Origin: a virus
Length of the DNA stretch: 64,000 bases
Virus record (IMG/VR): IMGVR_UViG_3300032241_000811
Span: 45,581 to 109,580 of that record
Direction: 5' to 3' (one strand)
Part shown: positions 16,607-23,823 of the stretch, piece by piece
How the letters are laid out: each line of letters starts with the position of its first letter
How positions within the stretch are numbered: the stretch's first letter is position 1
Translations under genes and position numbers: made by a program
Notes under the pieces: model-generated
What the model was told of the DNA's origin: nothing
Seen by the model: only the letters and a program-made list of their open reading frames with translations
Databases searched by the model: none

Positions 16607-17947
16607 TTACGGTTTTACGATGTACCATAGGTCTTGTTGAGCATTTTCAATTCTCAAGCCTACGGAATCAGAAAACTTGTTAGCAGCCTTGTTGACATGC
16701 TCTAGCCGAGCAAAGCCATGACCAAACATCAATCCTCCGGACTTGAGTTTCTTCCAATAGTTAGCGCAATCTTTGAGTATCTGGTCATATTCAGAACGAC
16801 CATCAACAAAGACAAAATTGAGTGAGTTATCTTCAAACTGTACCAGAGCATCATCAGAAGATGCCTTGATGAACGTGAAGTTTTGCCGCTTTTCTGTCTT
16901 GCGCAGAAGTTCTTTATAGTGTTCTTCAACAGGCGGAACATGCCCATCATAATCCACATATGACACATAAGGATCAACACCATATAGCTTTAGATTTGTC
17001 ATGGATGACAGCAAGTGTTCTGTTGTGATACCATCTGCTGTGCCTATTTCAAGCCCTGTTATGAGTTGCTGTGTTCCCCATTTCTCTGTTACAAGTTTTG
17101 GAATATCTTGACCTGGAAGCCAACGATCAAAGCCACCCTTTGGATTGTTGATGCCACCTGGCAATCTTGAGAACCAACGATGATCAACAAACTTCTTATC
17201 ATCAATTGTCAATACGCCTGAGGGCTTGATGTTGGTGTAATACTTGTTGAGATTGACATCAGGGTGTGCTGTATACTTGCCCGTGGCGATGTCCATATGC
17301 AGACATTGCACATCTGTATTGACAAGCAGCTTGACACCGCGCTTACGGATTCTATGAACAAAGAAGTTATCTTCGCCAACGAAAGGAATGTCCTCAATAT
17401 CCTTTGCGACAACGCAGAAAGGAAGTTCAGGTTCTTCTTGCTTCATCTTGCGCAGAAGATCAACAGGGATCAACATACAATCCATACCAGTCTGCCATGC
17501 TTCAAGAATCTGCCCAGGATCGACATTAGGTACAACGATATGATTGTCCTTCTTGACAGAAATCATTGCGTGGCTGCACTTGATGTAATACACACCAGTT
17601 ACTACTGAGCCTGGATTCTCTTCTGCTGTTTTGTGAAGTATCTTGAAAGCATCATAAGGCACCACAGTATCGTCACCGATAAAGAACATATACTTTGCGT
17701 CTGAGTCATTGATGACACGCTCAATCAGGTAGTTACGCGCAACGTCAACCATCTCACCAATGACATCAATATAAGCAAAGCTATGCCCCATGACATCAAC
17801 ATGGTTCAAACCATATCCATTGAAAGTCTGTGCTGGGGTATCTTCTTTGGTTCTGCGAGGCTGAGCGATGATCACATAAGGGAATATCTGCTCTGCTTCT
17901 TTCTTGATGTCTCTCAAAGTCTGAATAATCTTTTCACGGCTATACAT
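16607..17947 (-). CDS. Two-domain glycosyltransferase-like/SAM methyltransferase fusion
   Basis: Start at MYSREKIIQTL (17947), with GAGGTGA upstream. Residues about 1-235 form a GT-A-like domain (MFFIGDDTVVPYDAFKIL, VGEDNFFVHRIRKRGV). The same layout occurs in the 297-residue protein at 22502-23395. Residues about 270-446 are a class I methyltransferase with GLEIGTADGITTEHLL and FVFVDGRSEYDQ. The joined domains suggest glycan synthesis with methylation. The gene is preceded by its own promoter inside the end of regA. Confidence 0.78.
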   Translation of the reverse strand: MYSREKIIQTLRDIKKEAEQIFPYVIIAQPRRTKEDTPAQTFNGYGLNHVDVMGHSFAYIDVIGEMVDVARNYLIERVINDSDAKYMFFIGDDTVVPYDAFKILHKTAEENPGSVVTGVYYIKCSHAMISVKKDNHIVVPNVDPGQILEAWQTGMDCMLIPVDLLRKMKQEEPELPFCVVAKDIEDIPFVGEDNFFVHRIRKRGVKLLVNTDVQCLHMDIATGKYTAHPDVNLNKYYTNIKPSGVLTIDDKKFVDHRWFSRLPGGINNPKGGFDRWLPGQDIPKLVTEKWGTQQLITGLEIGTADGITTEHLLSSMTNLKLYGVDPYVSYVDYDGHVPPVEEHYKELLRKTEKRQNFTFIKASSDDALVQFEDNSLNFVFVDGRSEYDQILKDCANYWKKLKSGGLMFGHGFARLEHVNKAANKFSDSVGLRIENAQQDLWYIVKP

Positions 17948-17981
17948 GGTAAAACTCACCTCTCATAATAATGTTGGTAAC

Positions 17982-18010
17982 AGTATATATGTGTTTTTAT
18001 TTTGTGTCAA
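17982..18010 (-). promoter_or_regulatory. Sigma70-type promoter for the GT-methyltransferase gene
   Basis: TTGACA (18005-18010), 17 bases and TATACT (17982-17987). The -35 box lies within the last codons of regA, so the accessory block can be transcribed apart from the replication operon. Confidence 0.75.
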
Positions 18011-18413
18011 GTGGTGTCTTGAGTTTTCCAATGTTATATTTTGCAACAAGATTCCACTCTGATTTTTCCTTATGTGCAATGATCTTTATCTGGCTGATCG
18101 GAGCCACTGGGTCTTTGCTTTTTTCAGCGTCTACCAGCTTGACAAGTTCCCATTCGCTCAATAGATTTGCAATGGTATTTCTGCGAGACTTATCTTCATC
18201 TGAGAAGTCGGATTGCTTGCCATCAAGGATGAATAGTTCCTTGAAATGAATGATGTAATACTTGCCCTGCTTGTGTAGTATATGGCACGACTGATACAGG
18301 GTCTTTTCTTTTTTTGATGCCACACCAATACGAGAAAGAGTTTCTTTTACTTTCAGAAAGTCGTCTGGTTTATCTAGTGTCACCTCCAACAGATTTTCTA
18401 TTAGATTTTGCAT
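17997..18413 (-). CDS. regA: Translational repressor RegA
   Basis: Begins at ATG 18413 (MQNLIENLLEVTLDKPDDF), which has AAAGGTGG upstream; the GTG at 18425 is less likely. The core KPDDFLKVKETLSRIG, LYQSCHILHKQGKYYIIHFKE and KYNIGKL match T4 RegA closely in order and residues. RegA binds the start regions of early phage mRNAs and blocks translation. At 138 residues it has a longer middle and C-terminus than T4 (122). It overlaps gene 62 by 44 bases. Confidence 0.95.
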   Translation of the reverse strand: MQNLIENLLEVTLDKPDDFLKVKETLSRIGVASKKEKTLYQSCHILHKQGKYYIIHFKELFILDGKQSDFSDEDKSRRNTIANLLSEWELVKLVDAEKSKDPVAPISQIKIIAHKEKSEWNLVAKYNIGKLKTPLDTK

Positions 18414-18795
18414 TATTGACGCCACCTTTATTCGTTAGTCTTTTTATTTCGTTTAGCTGGTCGTCTGAAAGGATGTTTATAGCCTCTCTGGCCTTTTCAT
18501 TGGAATAACCGAAGTATTCTTTGACAGCATTCAACCCATCAGTATCCTCCCGCTTCTGCCACTTCTGAAAAGGTCTTTTATACGACCTAATGGTATTTAG
18601 CAGATATTGGAACTGCAAAAGATTGTCGGTGTCTGGCAACTTGTTCATCTCATTGACGAGCATAACACAGTCATAATGAAACGACAAAGCACGATTGACA
18701 ACGAAAGGGTTGTAGTCCCTCTCATTGTCTTTCGTGATCACATGCTGCTTTGTTTGCAGTATAGCCGGTAAGACTTCTTTGAATATGTCAGACAT
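18370..18795 (-). CDS. 62: Clamp-loader small subunit (T4 gp62)
   Basis: The 141-residue protein starts MSDIFKEVLPAIL at 18795, with AAAAGG upstream. It contains NPFVVNRALSFHYDCVMLVNEM, a conserved gp62 element, and GYSNEKAREAINILSDDQL. gp62 forms a complex with four gp44 subunits to open and load the gp45 clamp. In T4 it directly follows 44; here a mobile endonuclease gene lies between them. The start codon forms part of an 8-bp repeat shared with the 44 stop. Confidence 0.92.
   Translation of the reverse strand: MSDIFKEVLPAILQTKQHVITKDNERDYNPFVVNRALSFHYDCVMLVNEMNKLPDTDNLLQFQYLLNTIRSYKRPFQKWQKREDTDGLNAVKEYFGYSNEKAREAINILSDDQLNEIKRLTNKGGVNNAKSNRKSVGGDTR
18788..18795 (-). repeat. 8-bp direct repeat, downstream copy (nuclease stop/gene 62 start)
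   Basis: ATGTCTGA on the minus strand combines the TGA stop of the nuclease gene and the ATG of gene 62. An identical copy marks the gene 44/nuclease junction at 19221-19228. Confidence 0.8.
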
Positions 18796-19228
18796 TATTA
18801 ACCTTTTCATCAGAAGGAAGATTTTCCAATAGATACCTTAAAGCATTTCTAACGCCTTCAATATTGTCTCCTAGATATCCTATACCAGAGTTACACTGTT
18901 TACATAACCATCCACGAAAGTATGCTTCTCCTTTAGAATCGTAGTGGTGATCAAAAGATAGATTGACGTTGCTTTGTTTTTTTCTGCCACAGCACTCACA
19001 AGCATCAGGCATTTCACGCACTGTAACGTCTAACTTCAGTGCTTTGAGTTCAGTAAAGTATTTGTTCTTACAATCGGTACATCTTGTATCTGGCCAAGTT
19101 CCTAATCTTATAGGAAACAAAGAAACAGCTTTTTCTACACCACAAAGGCTACACGTTCTTTGTGGTTCTTTTTTATTAGTTTCTATTCCCAAGAATCTTT
19201 CTAATGTTGACACTAATACCTCAGACAT
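18788..19228 (-). CDS. Endonuclease-VII-like HNH nuclease, probable free-standing homing endonuclease
   Basis: The 146 residues carry two zinc pairs: C26-C29 with C50-C53, and C77-C80 with C109-C112. The catalytic core is LSFDHHYDSKG (D93-H94-H95) followed by RGWLCKQCNSGIGYLGDN. This is the Endonuclease_7/HNH pattern of T4 endonuclease VII. Short proteins of this kind occur as mobile genes between core phage genes. It overlaps gene 44 and gene 62 by the identical 8 bases, and looks more AT-rich than its neighbours. It is unlikely to be the true resolvase gp49, judging by position and extra N-terminal zinc site. Confidence 0.8.
   Translation of the reverse strand: MSEVLVSTLERFLGIETNKKEPQRTCSLCGVEKAVSLFPIRLGTWPDTRCTDCKNKYFTELKALKLDVTVREMPDACECCGRKKQSNVNLSFDHHYDSKGEAYFRGWLCKQCNSGIGYLGDNIEGVRNALRYLLENLPSDEKVNNV
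19221..19228 (-). repeat. 8-bp direct repeat, upstream copy (gene 44 stop/nuclease start)
   Basis: ATGTCTGA holds the nuclease ATG and the TGA stop of gene 44. With the copy at 18788-18795 it flanks the nuclease gene exactly. Confidence 0.8.
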
Positions 19229-20159
19229 ACTCACAATCAACCATCATCTCAGTCAGCATAGCTACAAGATTTATCTCTTGGTCAGCAACAAAAGCTGACT
19301 GGTACTGATACTTTGATATGATAACCACAGCTTGAGGAATGCTTTGCGGCTTGATGTATTCAGCAAGACTGTCATAGATTTTTCTGAATATGCTTGATGC
19401 ATCAATGTCCGAGTTTGTGGTTACCCACTTCCTCATCTCATTAAAGTTCTTATCCTTCAAGGATGAAACCAACTCAGCAAGCTTCTTCACATCAGACAAC
19501 TGAGCAACAGTGCTTGCATCAATGGTTCCAGAAACGCTGAACCGCTGCAACTCATTTATGGTTCTGCGATAGTCGGGAAAATACTTCTCAACAATCTTGG
19601 CCAGAGAAGCCTTATCATAGGTTATCTTCTCTTCTTTGAGAATAGACTGAAGCCTTTTGAATAGCTGAGTAGCCATCTCTTTCTTCTCATCGTTCTTGAG
19701 CGAGAACTCCAGAACAGTGCAACGAGAGTGTAGAGCATCAATCAGGCGAGACTTGAAGTTGCAGGTAAAGATGAATGTGCAGTTATCTGCAAACTCCTCA
19801 ATGACACCGCGCAGGCCTGCTTGAGCATCTGGTGTAAGATGGTCTGCTTCGTCTAGGATGATCACCTTCTTGCCTCCAGTAAGAGATACTGTAGAAGCAT
19901 AGCCAATGATCTTGGTGCGCAGCGTGTCAATACCACGCTCTTCCGAAGAGTTGATAAACAGATAGTTGACACCAATCTCCTCACACATGGCCAGTGCAAT
20001 GGTTGTCTTACCGACACCAGCAGAGCCAGTGAGCATGAGATTTGGAATCTCTTTTCTGTTTACATATTCTTGGAAAGGCTGCTTGAGACGCTCAGGCAGA
20101 ATACAGTCATTTACTGTTGTCGGGCGGTAACGCTCCACCCAGAGGAAGGATTTTTTCAT
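19221..20159 (-). CDS. 44: Clamp-loader large subunit (T4 gp44)
   Basis: The 312-residue AAA+ ATPase has Walker A GSAGVGKTT (G45-T52), Walker B IILDEADHL (D103/E104) and the arginine-finger SRC motif (145-147). It begins with the conserved WVERYRPTTV box. gp44/62 loads the sliding clamp gp45 at primer ends. The length is close to T4 (319). The start overlaps the preceding small gene by 53 bases. Confidence 0.97.
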   Translation of the reverse strand: MKKSFLWVERYRPTTVNDCILPERLKQPFQEYVNRKEIPNLMLTGSAGVGKTTIALAMCEEIGVNYLFINSSEERGIDTLRTKIIGYASTVSLTGGKKVIILDEADHLTPDAQAGLRGVIEEFADNCTFIFTCNFKSRLIDALHSRCTVLEFSLKNDEKKEMATQLFKRLQSILKEEKITYDKASLAKIVEKYFPDYRRTINELQRFSVSGTIDASTVAQLSDVKKLAELVSSLKDKNFNEMRKWVTTNSDIDASSIFRKIYDSLAEYIKPQSIPQAVVIISKYQYQSAFVADQEINLVAMLTEMMVDCEYV

Positions 20160-20361
20160 CTATATCATCCGTCATTTGTTGAAATAATGTCTTGGCACCT
20201 TTGCCACCCAAGTTCTGCATGTATATGCGCAGAGCAGTGGTTGTCATAATAGATGCCAATAGTAGCAGATCATTCTGATTATCGCACATCATGATCTGTC
20301 TGTCAATAGGCCGCATGAGTTCCATCATACGGACTATTTGCTTTTCTTTATCTGGCGGCAT
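20107..20361 (-). CDS. Small hypothetical protein between GIY-YIG-like gene and 44
   Basis: The 84-residue protein starts at the ATG of a TAATG junction and overlaps gene 44 by 53 bases. It is methionine-rich and helical (KEKQIVRMMELMRPIDRQIM, LLLLASIMTTTALRIY). The hydrophobic stretch is short for a transmembrane helix. Its place inside the clamp-loader operon suggests a replication-linked role, but no family is recognised. Confidence 0.6.
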   Translation of the reverse strand: MPPDKEKQIVRMMELMRPIDRQIMMCDNQNDLLLLASIMTTTALRIYMQNLGGKGAKTLFQQMTDDIDEKILPLGGALPPDNSK

Positions 20362-20867
20362 TATTTCTTTACTCCCTTTCGGGTGTTGAAACGAGACTTC
20401 ATAAGATGGGCCACCGTCTCATCAATATAATCCAAATCAAAGCGCAACTCACCTCTATAAGGTAGTTCTGATAGTTTTAGATTCTTGAAATAAAGGTTCT
20501 TTGGTTTGATTCCCATAAGTCTTGCTTTCTTGGCAGCAGGATGATCTTCATCATGTCTGGAGAAACCCAACAAAAGTTCTTTACCAAATCGATATAATCG
20601 ATGTGACACAGATGAAAAACTCAATCCTACATACAAGCATTCCATTTTGTTGCCTTTGGACTTTTGAAAGATGGCATATAGACCAGGTTCATCAAAATTT
20701 ACTTGTTTGATGTAGTTTTTATTTTCATCCATGATAAACAGAGATACTTCTCTACCTTTTGTCAAGTATTCCAAACTATAGAACTGCTTCTTGGCTCCTT
20801 TGGTTATCAAAGTTCGAGCATAGTCCCACTTATCTACATACTCTTTACCGTAAAGGTCGATAGCCAT
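20361..20867 (-). CDS. GIY-YIG-like domain protein
   Basis: The 168-residue protein has PGLYAIF (61-67), ECLYVGLS (76-83), SHRLYRF with R90, and a C-terminal IDETVAHLMKSRFN containing E150 and N161. The order GLY-YVG-R-E-N is that of the GIY-YIG nuclease fold. The N-terminal 55 residues are of unknown type. It may be a mobile nuclease or a DNA-repair-like enzyme; without a search the call stays moderate. Confidence 0.5.
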   Translation of the reverse strand: MAIDLYGKEYVDKWDYARTLITKGAKKQFYSLEYLTKGREVSLFIMDENKNYIKQVNFDEPGLYAIFQKSKGNKMECLYVGLSFSSVSHRLYRFGKELLLGFSRHDEDHPAAKKARLMGIKPKNLYFKNLKLSELPYRGELRFDLDYIDETVAHLMKSRFNTRKGVKK

Positions 20868-21152
20868 TTACTTCATGACTCCATCATAGAACTCTTCAAA
20901 GCGGCGGTTGTCTTCCTGCTCTTGGTTGTAGTTGGCCTTGAAATAGACCTTTGCCATACGGCGAATGGTTTTCTTATCAACGCCAGTTCCAGAAGATGCT
21001 GTCTCCAAAGCTTCTTTCTGAAAGTCTCTCTCAGCAGCAGTACGAGTCATACTGTCATTCAAGGACTTGATTGCATTCCGCAACTTATCCTTTTGCTCTG
21101 AGGTGAGTGAGTTGATGCTAACGTAGTTTTGGTTGTGACCGATGCCTGACAT
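20868..21152 (-). CDS. DsbA/GapR-like small DNA-binding protein
   Basis: Start at MSGIGHNQNY (21152), two bases past the gp45 stop. About 94 residues, with a coiled helical N-part and KKTIRRMAKVYFKANYNQE followed by FEEFYDGVM. This ending parallels T4 DsbA (double-stranded DNA-binding protein affecting late promoters). The IGHN start plus TGVDKKTIRRM is like the GapR/DUF2312 family. Both are small helical DNA-binding proteins. Direct binding is inferred. Confidence 0.6.
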   Translation of the reverse strand: MSGIGHNQNYVSINSLTSEQKDKLRNAIKSLNDSMTRTAAERDFQKEALETASSGTGVDKKTIRRMAKVYFKANYNQEQEDNRRFEEFYDGVMK

Positions 21153-21153
21153 A

Positions 21154-21807
21154 TTATTTCGTTTCCAATGCAATAAAGTATTTCAGCTTCTTGTTCTTTG
21201 CAGTTAACTTTGCAAACCCATCAATCTGGATTTCAACATCATAATCATCTGGGATAAGCTTGAGGTTTTCTGTCTTGAATGATACGGTGAAGTCCTTGCT
21301 TTGCGTATCAACAATCTTGATTGAAGCAAAATTGGAAGTATCATTAGCCTTTTCATGCGTCTGCAAATAGATGCCATCAGACTTGCCAATGACAGTGATG
21401 TTGGGCAAGCTGTTAAGTGCAGCAATCTTGAGAAGCTTTTGCAGATTGGCATTTGTCAGAACAAACTGGACATCAACAGACTTCATGACAAGCGCCTTTT
21501 CTGGCGGTGATATGATCGTACTTGGAGACGAGCCAAAATAATTGAGGCTCAACTCACCGTCATTGATAACAACCTTGATTGCATCAAATGTCAGGTCAGG
21601 ATTGTCTAGTGTGGACACATTCCCCAAGAACTGATTCAGGTCATAGATTCCAAAAGAGTTGGGAATGCTTTCGTCAAGTTCTGCTTCAACCAGAATAGAC
21701 TTTTCTGGAGAGATTGTCTTTTGCACATTACCGATATGCAAAACAATTCCAGAGTTGATTGCTGCAAAGTTCTTCAAGATTGAAAGAGTATTTTCGCTAA
21801 GTTTCAT
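21154..21807 (-). CDS. 45: Sliding clamp (T4 gp45)
   Basis: The 217-residue protein starts MKLSENTLSILKNFAAINSG, a T4 gp45-type N-terminus, and ends with LKYFIALETK. It has the two-domain processivity-fold pattern, FGIYDLNQFLGNVSTL and IKIVDTQSKDFTVSFK. gp45 trimers tether the polymerase and also couple replication to late transcription through gp55. The length is near T4 (228). Its neighbours 44, 62 and regA support the call. Confidence 0.95.
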   Translation of the reverse strand: MKLSENTLSILKNFAAINSGIVLHIGNVQKTISPEKSILVEAELDESIPNSFGIYDLNQFLGNVSTLDNPDLTFDAIKVVINDGELSLNYFGSSPSTIISPPEKALVMKSVDVQFVLTNANLQKLLKIAALNSLPNITVIGKSDGIYLQTHEKANDTSNFASIKIVDTQSKDFTVSFKTENLKLIPDDYDVEIQIDGFAKLTAKNKKLKYFIALETK

Positions 21808-21827
21808 GATATAAAGTTCCTTGTGTT

Positions 21828-22499
21828 TCAGTTTAGATTAGGTATTGTATCACATCTGCCCGGGCCTGTAAAGACTTTTAAGCATTGCTTTATGTCTCCA
21901 CCAAGCATTTCTATCGTTCCTTGATTGAAAAACTCATAGTTCACTGGTTGCCCAATCCAAGCCCATTCGGAATAATGGACATGAGGGTACAATCTTGCCA
22001 TTGCGCTATCTTCATGCTCATCTGCAAGTTCATCTGAAGTGTTCTCAGCAAGCGCAGTTGAATACCATTCTGGATCAGCACCTCTGGTTACACGAACCAC
22101 AAAGCCGCCCATATTCTTGATTGCTTCAATTTCATTTGGAAAACGCACATCAGCAATGACTACATTGTTATACATTCCAATCTTGCGTTCAAGGGAATAT
22201 ATCCAGATGTTGGGGTGAAGCCCATCGCGCATGGCCTCAGTTCCCATGAGTTGCAGGGCCAGGCGCGGTGTAAAGTCTCTGCCAAGCTTATCTGACCACC
22301 ATTCGTCTTTGGTCTCTCTAAACTCTCGGCTCTCTGCTGTATCGCCTTCTAGAAGGTTCCTCTGCCATCCGAAGATAGCAGAGATTGCGTCCTTGAGTGA
22401 ATCAGCAAAAGATAGCTTGGTAAAGCCATGATTCTTGACAAGCAGATCAGCAAAGGTTCCTTTACCACTGTTGATAAAACCTAATATACCAATGATCAT
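21828..22499 (-). CDS. 1: Deoxynucleoside monophosphate kinase (T4 gp1)
   Basis: The 223-residue P-loop kinase has GFINSGKGTFADLL (Walker A), FTKLSFADSLKDA, FTPRLALQLMGTEAMRDG and VVIADVRFPNE, the signature series of phage dNMP kinases. It phosphorylates dGMP, dTMP and hydroxymethyl-dCMP in T4. Here it stands in the replication cluster next to gene 45 instead of near tail genes. Start at 22499 with no overlap. Confidence 0.93.
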   Translation of the reverse strand: MIIGILGFINSGKGTFADLLVKNHGFTKLSFADSLKDAISAIFGWQRNLLEGDTAESREFRETKDEWWSDKLGRDFTPRLALQLMGTEAMRDGLHPNIWIYSLERKIGMYNNVVIADVRFPNEIEAIKNMGGFVVRVTRGADPEWYSTALAENTSDELADEHEDSAMARLYPHVHYSEWAWIGQPVNYEFFNQGTIEMLGGDIKQCLKVFTGPGRCDTIPNLN

Positions 22500-22501
22500 G
22501 A

Positions 22502-23395
22502 TCAGAGATTTCCAGTGTGATTGGCAATAGAAGGTAGATTACCAGTAAAGGCAAATGTACCAATGTGTTGTGTCTTCATCCATGGGCAAAGCCAAATCTG
22601 AAAGCCGATCTTTCGTGCATACTGACAGAACATATAATCTTCTGACAGATACCGATGTGATGCAGTCTTTTCCGCTTCAAGAAGATTGGCAAAGTCTTGC
22701 TTGACATTTTCACCAGCAGCAGCACGAGTCATCAGGCGATACACATCATCAAATGTATAGCCATTGTCAATGACAGTCTCAAAGTATGCATGAATATAGC
22801 GAGAGCCGTCAAAGTTTGCTTGCCCAACATGGTCTGGCTTGTAGTTCAGCTTAGGATATGCTTCCCGGAATTTTTCAAACACCTGGCGCTTGACCATCAT
22901 GAAACCAGTACCGATTTCCATGACTTCAAGTGGCTCAGTAACCTTGAACTGTTTGGTTCCAGGAACTGGATTGAATACATAGTCACCAACAAGCCCATCA
23001 AGTTCTCCTGGTGAGATGGCAGGGTTGCGCACCATTGCTGTAGCGATGTTACGCCAGTTGATTGACTTCTTTGGATATGGTGCACCAATGATGTCCTTGT
23101 CAAGGGCGATCAAGGCTAATACATCGTTGGGGTCAAAATGAATGTCTGAGTCGATAAAGAGAAGATGAGTAAACCCAGAGCGGAGAAACTCATCAACAAG
23201 ATAGTTTCGTGCGCGGGTAATCAGGGATTCATTGAAAAGAAACGAGAAGCGGATATCAATACCGTTCTGTATGCACATGCCTTGCAAGTCAAGGCACGAT
23301 TTCATATAGAGGCCTGCATTCTGCCCACCATATTGTGGTGTACAGACAAACAGTTTTGCCTTTCTTAGGTCTTCAAGGGATATTTTTAGTTCCAT
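22502..23395 (-). CDS. GT-A-like glycosyltransferase
   Basis: Begins MELKISLEDLRKAKLFVCTP at 23395, eight bases after AAGGAG. The HLLFIDSDIHFDPNDVLAL box has a DxD motif; EDYMFCQYARKIGFQIWLCP is the usual late acidic motif. The protein resembles the first domain of the fusion at 16607-17947. It is the sole product of a promoter at 23439-23467 before gp1. A glycan acceptor is likely but unknown. Confidence 0.75.
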   Translation of the reverse strand: MELKISLEDLRKAKLFVCTPQYGGQNAGLYMKSCLDLQGMCIQNGIDIRFSFLFNESLITRARNYLVDEFLRSGFTHLLFIDSDIHFDPNDVLALIALDKDIIGAPYPKKSINWRNIATAMVRNPAISPGELDGLVGDYVFNPVPGTKQFKVTEPLEVMEIGTGFMMVKRQVFEKFREAYPKLNYKPDHVGQANFDGSRYIHAYFETVIDNGYTFDDVYRLMTRAAAGENVKQDFANLLEAEKTASHRYLSEDYMFCQYARKIGFQIWLCPWMKTQHIGTFAFTGNLPSIANHTGNL

Positions 23396-23419
23396 ATTAT
23401 TCACTCCTTACATGATAAC

Positions 23420-23455
23420 AAAAAGGGACGCTATAGTATATATAGCATCCCTTTT
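23420..23455 (-). terminator. Hairpin terminator after the HTH gene
   Basis: On the minus strand AAAAGGGA-T-GCTATA pairs with TATAGC-G-TCCCTTTT, followed by a short T run. It overlaps the promoter at 23439-23467, so transcripts from the helix-turn-helix gene should stop where the next unit begins. Confidence 0.6.
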
Positions 23456-23467
23456 CAAGGTTGTCAA
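23439..23467 (-). promoter_or_regulatory. Sigma70-type promoter for glycosyltransferase and replication genes
   Basis: TTGACA (23462-23467), 17-base spacer, TATATA (23439-23444), 44 bases upstream of the ATG at 23395. It may drive the downstream replication operon (1, 45, 44, 62, regA), as no other promoter is visible before 45. Confidence 0.75.
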
Positions 23468-23476
23468 GAATTATTT

Positions 23477-23689
23477 TTATGAGGCAATACGATAATACAT
23501 CTTGCGCTCACCGTTTACCATACGGTAGTTGCTATAGATGTTATGCCCTTCGTTTACGCGCAGATCATACACACGCTTGTAAACAGACTCCTTGGGTGCG
23601 CCGGTCAGCCTAGCAATCTTAGCAGCGGTGATACCAACACCGCGGTTATTGGAACGCAAAACCTTAGCAACCTTAGACAACTGTGACAT
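23477..23689 (-). CDS. Small helix-turn-helix protein
   Basis: Start at MSQLSKVAKVL (23689), with GGAG nine bases upstream. The 70 residues include VGITAAKIARLTGAPKESVYKRVYDLRVNEG, a clear winged-helix-like DNA-binding pattern, and a YSNYRMVNGERKMYYRI wing. It may be a transcription regulator of nearby units. It has its own probable promoter (23784-23812) and terminator. Confidence 0.7.
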   Translation of the reverse strand: MSQLSKVAKVLRSNNRGVGITAAKIARLTGAPKESVYKRVYDLRVNEGHNIYSNYRMVNGERKMYYRIAS

Positions 23690-23714
23690 ATTATATAACT
23701 CCATTATAAAAAAT

Positions 23715-23754
23715 AAACCGCTTCCATTTAGGACAGCGACAACAAGCGCGGTTT
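23715..23754 (-). terminator. Possible terminator between CobS-like and HTH genes
   Basis: On the minus strand AAACCG-CG-CTT pairs with AAG-CGGTTT around a 20-base loop, followed by ATTTTTTAT. The long loop makes it moderate. It lies upstream of the HTH start, after the promoter at 23784-23812. Confidence 0.45.
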
Positions 23755-23783
23755 ACATTACCTGTTGTCACTGTATAACGCAT

Positions 23784-23812
23784 ATATTACACTAAGGATG
23801 GCTTAGTGCCAA
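23784..23812 (-). promoter_or_regulatory. Possible sigma70-type promoter of the HTH gene
   Basis: TTGGCA (23807-23812), 17 bases, TAATAT (23784-23789). The spacer is an inverted repeat (CTAAG-CCATC-CTTAG), which could be an operator for a regulator such as the HTH protein itself. Confidence 0.55.
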
Positions 23813-23823
23813 GCCTTTTTTTA

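Noticed and set aside
18788-19228. True Holliday-junction resolvase gp49
   Set aside because: It has the endonuclease VII core but lies between 44 and 62 with a duplicated junction and an extra zinc pair, which fits a homing gene better.
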